A stretch of DNA of 64,000 nt from Halolamina pelagica. GTDB lineage: Archaea; Halobacteriota; Halobacteria; Halobacteriales; Haloferacaceae. The translations under genes were made by a program, and so were the position numbers. Below, one piece after another: positions 63,351-64,000 of the stretch. Location of the stretch: assembly GCF_001307315.1 (NCBI RefSeq), contig NZ_LGUC01000001.1:2418001-2482000 (forward strand). The letters run 5' to 3'. The notes beneath the pieces are model-generated. The model was not told the DNA's origin, did no database searches, and worked only from the letters and a program-made list of their open reading frames with translations. The number at the start of each line of letters is the position of its first letter. The stretch's first letter is position 1.

Positions 63351-63455
63351 GGGGGTGCTGGGGGAGACGGTGTTGGGGAGCACGGGGCGTCGGCAGGACG
63401 ACGACTCTCGTCGGCGTACTCGGCGTCGTCGTGCGCTGCCCAGGGCGTCGCCGGG

Positions 63456-64000
63456 TCAGCGCGCCGTGAGGCTGATGTCGCCGGTGCTCGTCTCGACGCG
63501 GAGCGTCGGCCCGCCGTCGCCGAGGGTGCCCGAGGCGGCACTGTCCGTCCGTGTGCTGTTGTTCAGTGTGAGCCCCTCGACGGTCACGTCGCCGACGCTC
63601 GCCTCCGCGACGAGTTCGGCGTCGAGCGCGGGGGCGAGCGCGACCTCGATGTCGCCCGTCGAGGTTTCGAACGTCGTGGCGCCGTCGATGGCCGCCACCG
63701 CGAGATCGAGATCGCCCACGTCCGCGCGCACGTCGCCGACCGCCGACGCGCCCTCGATCGCCACGTCGCCCGTGCTGGTCCGGGCACTGACCGCCCCGTC
63801 GACGTTCCGGATCGTCGTGTCGCCGACCGAGGAGTCGACGCTGAGGTCGCCGGTCACGTCCTCGACAGTCACGTCGCCGACGCTCGCCGACAGCGACGCC
63901 ACGCGGAACGAGCGCGGGACGCGGATCGTGAGGTCCATCGTCGGCGTCCCGCCGAGCAGGGAGCTGTCGCCCGTGTAGCGAGTCGCCAGGCTGAGCCGGT
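63456..64000 (-). CDS. DUF4097-like beta-helix protein, 5' end outside the window
   Basis: Frame open to the right edge, ending at 63456; about 181 residues are visible. The pattern SVGDVTVEDVTGDLSVDSSV repeats as short beta strands (STGDVAIEG, ADVGDLDLAV, STGDIEVAL, SVGDVTVEG, STGDISLTA), typical of DUF4097/putative adhesin beta-solenoids. The N-terminal signal or membrane part would be beyond the window. Function unknown. Confidence 0.8.
   Translation of the reverse strand, partial: RLSLATRYTGDSSLLGGTPTMDLTIRVPRSFRVASLSASVGDVTVEDVTGDLSVDSSVGDTTIRNVDGAVSARTSTGDVAIEGASAVGDVRADVGDLDLAVAAIDGATTFETSTGDIEVALAPALDAELVAEASVGDVTVEGLTLNNSTRTDSAASGTLGDGGPTLRVETSTGDISLTAR

Overview
The window is chromosomal DNA from a haloarchaeon (class Halobacteria). 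The evidence is very high GC with GC-rich third positions, Asp/Glu-rich proteins, twin-arginine lipoprotein signals (RR plus a lipobox), an archaeal RNase P RNA, a HTH_10 bat-type regulator, an aIF1/SUI1 factor, a PGF-CTERM tail, and haloarchaea-specific families (DUF5809, DUF5810, DUF5812, DUF5820, UPF0179). I cannot name the genus. Family names are from memory; no database search was run.

Layout: 1-8 kb holds an amidohydrolase, a heliorhodopsin, a saccharopine-dehydrogenase-like enzyme, an ATP-grasp ligase, a broken DUF389 gene, a DUF4382 lipoprotein and an acyl-CoA dehydrogenase. 8.6-12.7 kb is a zinc/manganese-type ABC importer (binding protein, ATPase, permease) and a PiT phosphate permease. 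12.8-24 kb has a repetitive Val/Ser/Glu coiled-coil membrane protein, an Hsp20, membrane proteins, a malate:quinone oxidoreductase-like enzyme, a 2TM K+ channel with RCK domains, a D-2-hydroxyacid dehydrogenase, MsrB with a duplicated tail, a HAD phosphatase and a large Rieske fusion. 24-33.5 kb has carA facing an Lrp/AsnC regulator, a DJ-1-like protein, IPP isomerase, a quinone-oxidoreductase-type dehydrogenase, a GAF/PAS histidine kinase, a His-rich MoaB and a biotin-dependent carboxylase alpha subunit. 33.6-41.2 kb has UPF0179, DUF5820, a CRY-DASH photolyase, tRNA-Glu, a FadB-like fusion, a GNAT protein, tRNA-Thr, a formate/nitrite transporter between two paralogous small membrane proteins, and aIF1. 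41.2-52.5 kb has a secreted HExxH protein, rhodanese, NUDIX, DUF5809/DUF5810, a SCO1-TlpA-CcdA operon, RimI, aconitase, a dCTP deaminase/dUTPase-family protein, tRNA-Lys and an M20 peptidase. 52.5-64 kb has a thiol-redox neighbourhood (DsrE, a GCR/LPD-type reductase, a CoA-disulfide-reductase-like flavoprotein, an HxlR regulator), a CGCGG-type candidate RiPP precursor, a beta-CASP nuclease, an MFS carrier, a HTH_10 regulator, RNase P RNA, a 28-bp tandem repeat and a partial DUF4097-like protein.

Twenty single-base frameshifts interrupt sixteen otherwise intact genes. Each can be repaired by adding one G or C within a G/C run, so the sequence probably under-calls homopolymers. I annotate these genes across their full span as functional CDSs, not pseudogenes.

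The best leads for undescribed biology are the orphan CGCGG precursor, the heliorhodopsin, the four-residue-repeat coiled-coil protein, the Rieske fusion, the transporter flanked by paralogous mini-proteins, and several palindrome or duplication structures (tandem three-nucleotide-loop hairpins at 33.5 kb, the msrB tail, the tRNA-Thr tail, and the repeat upstream of rnpB).
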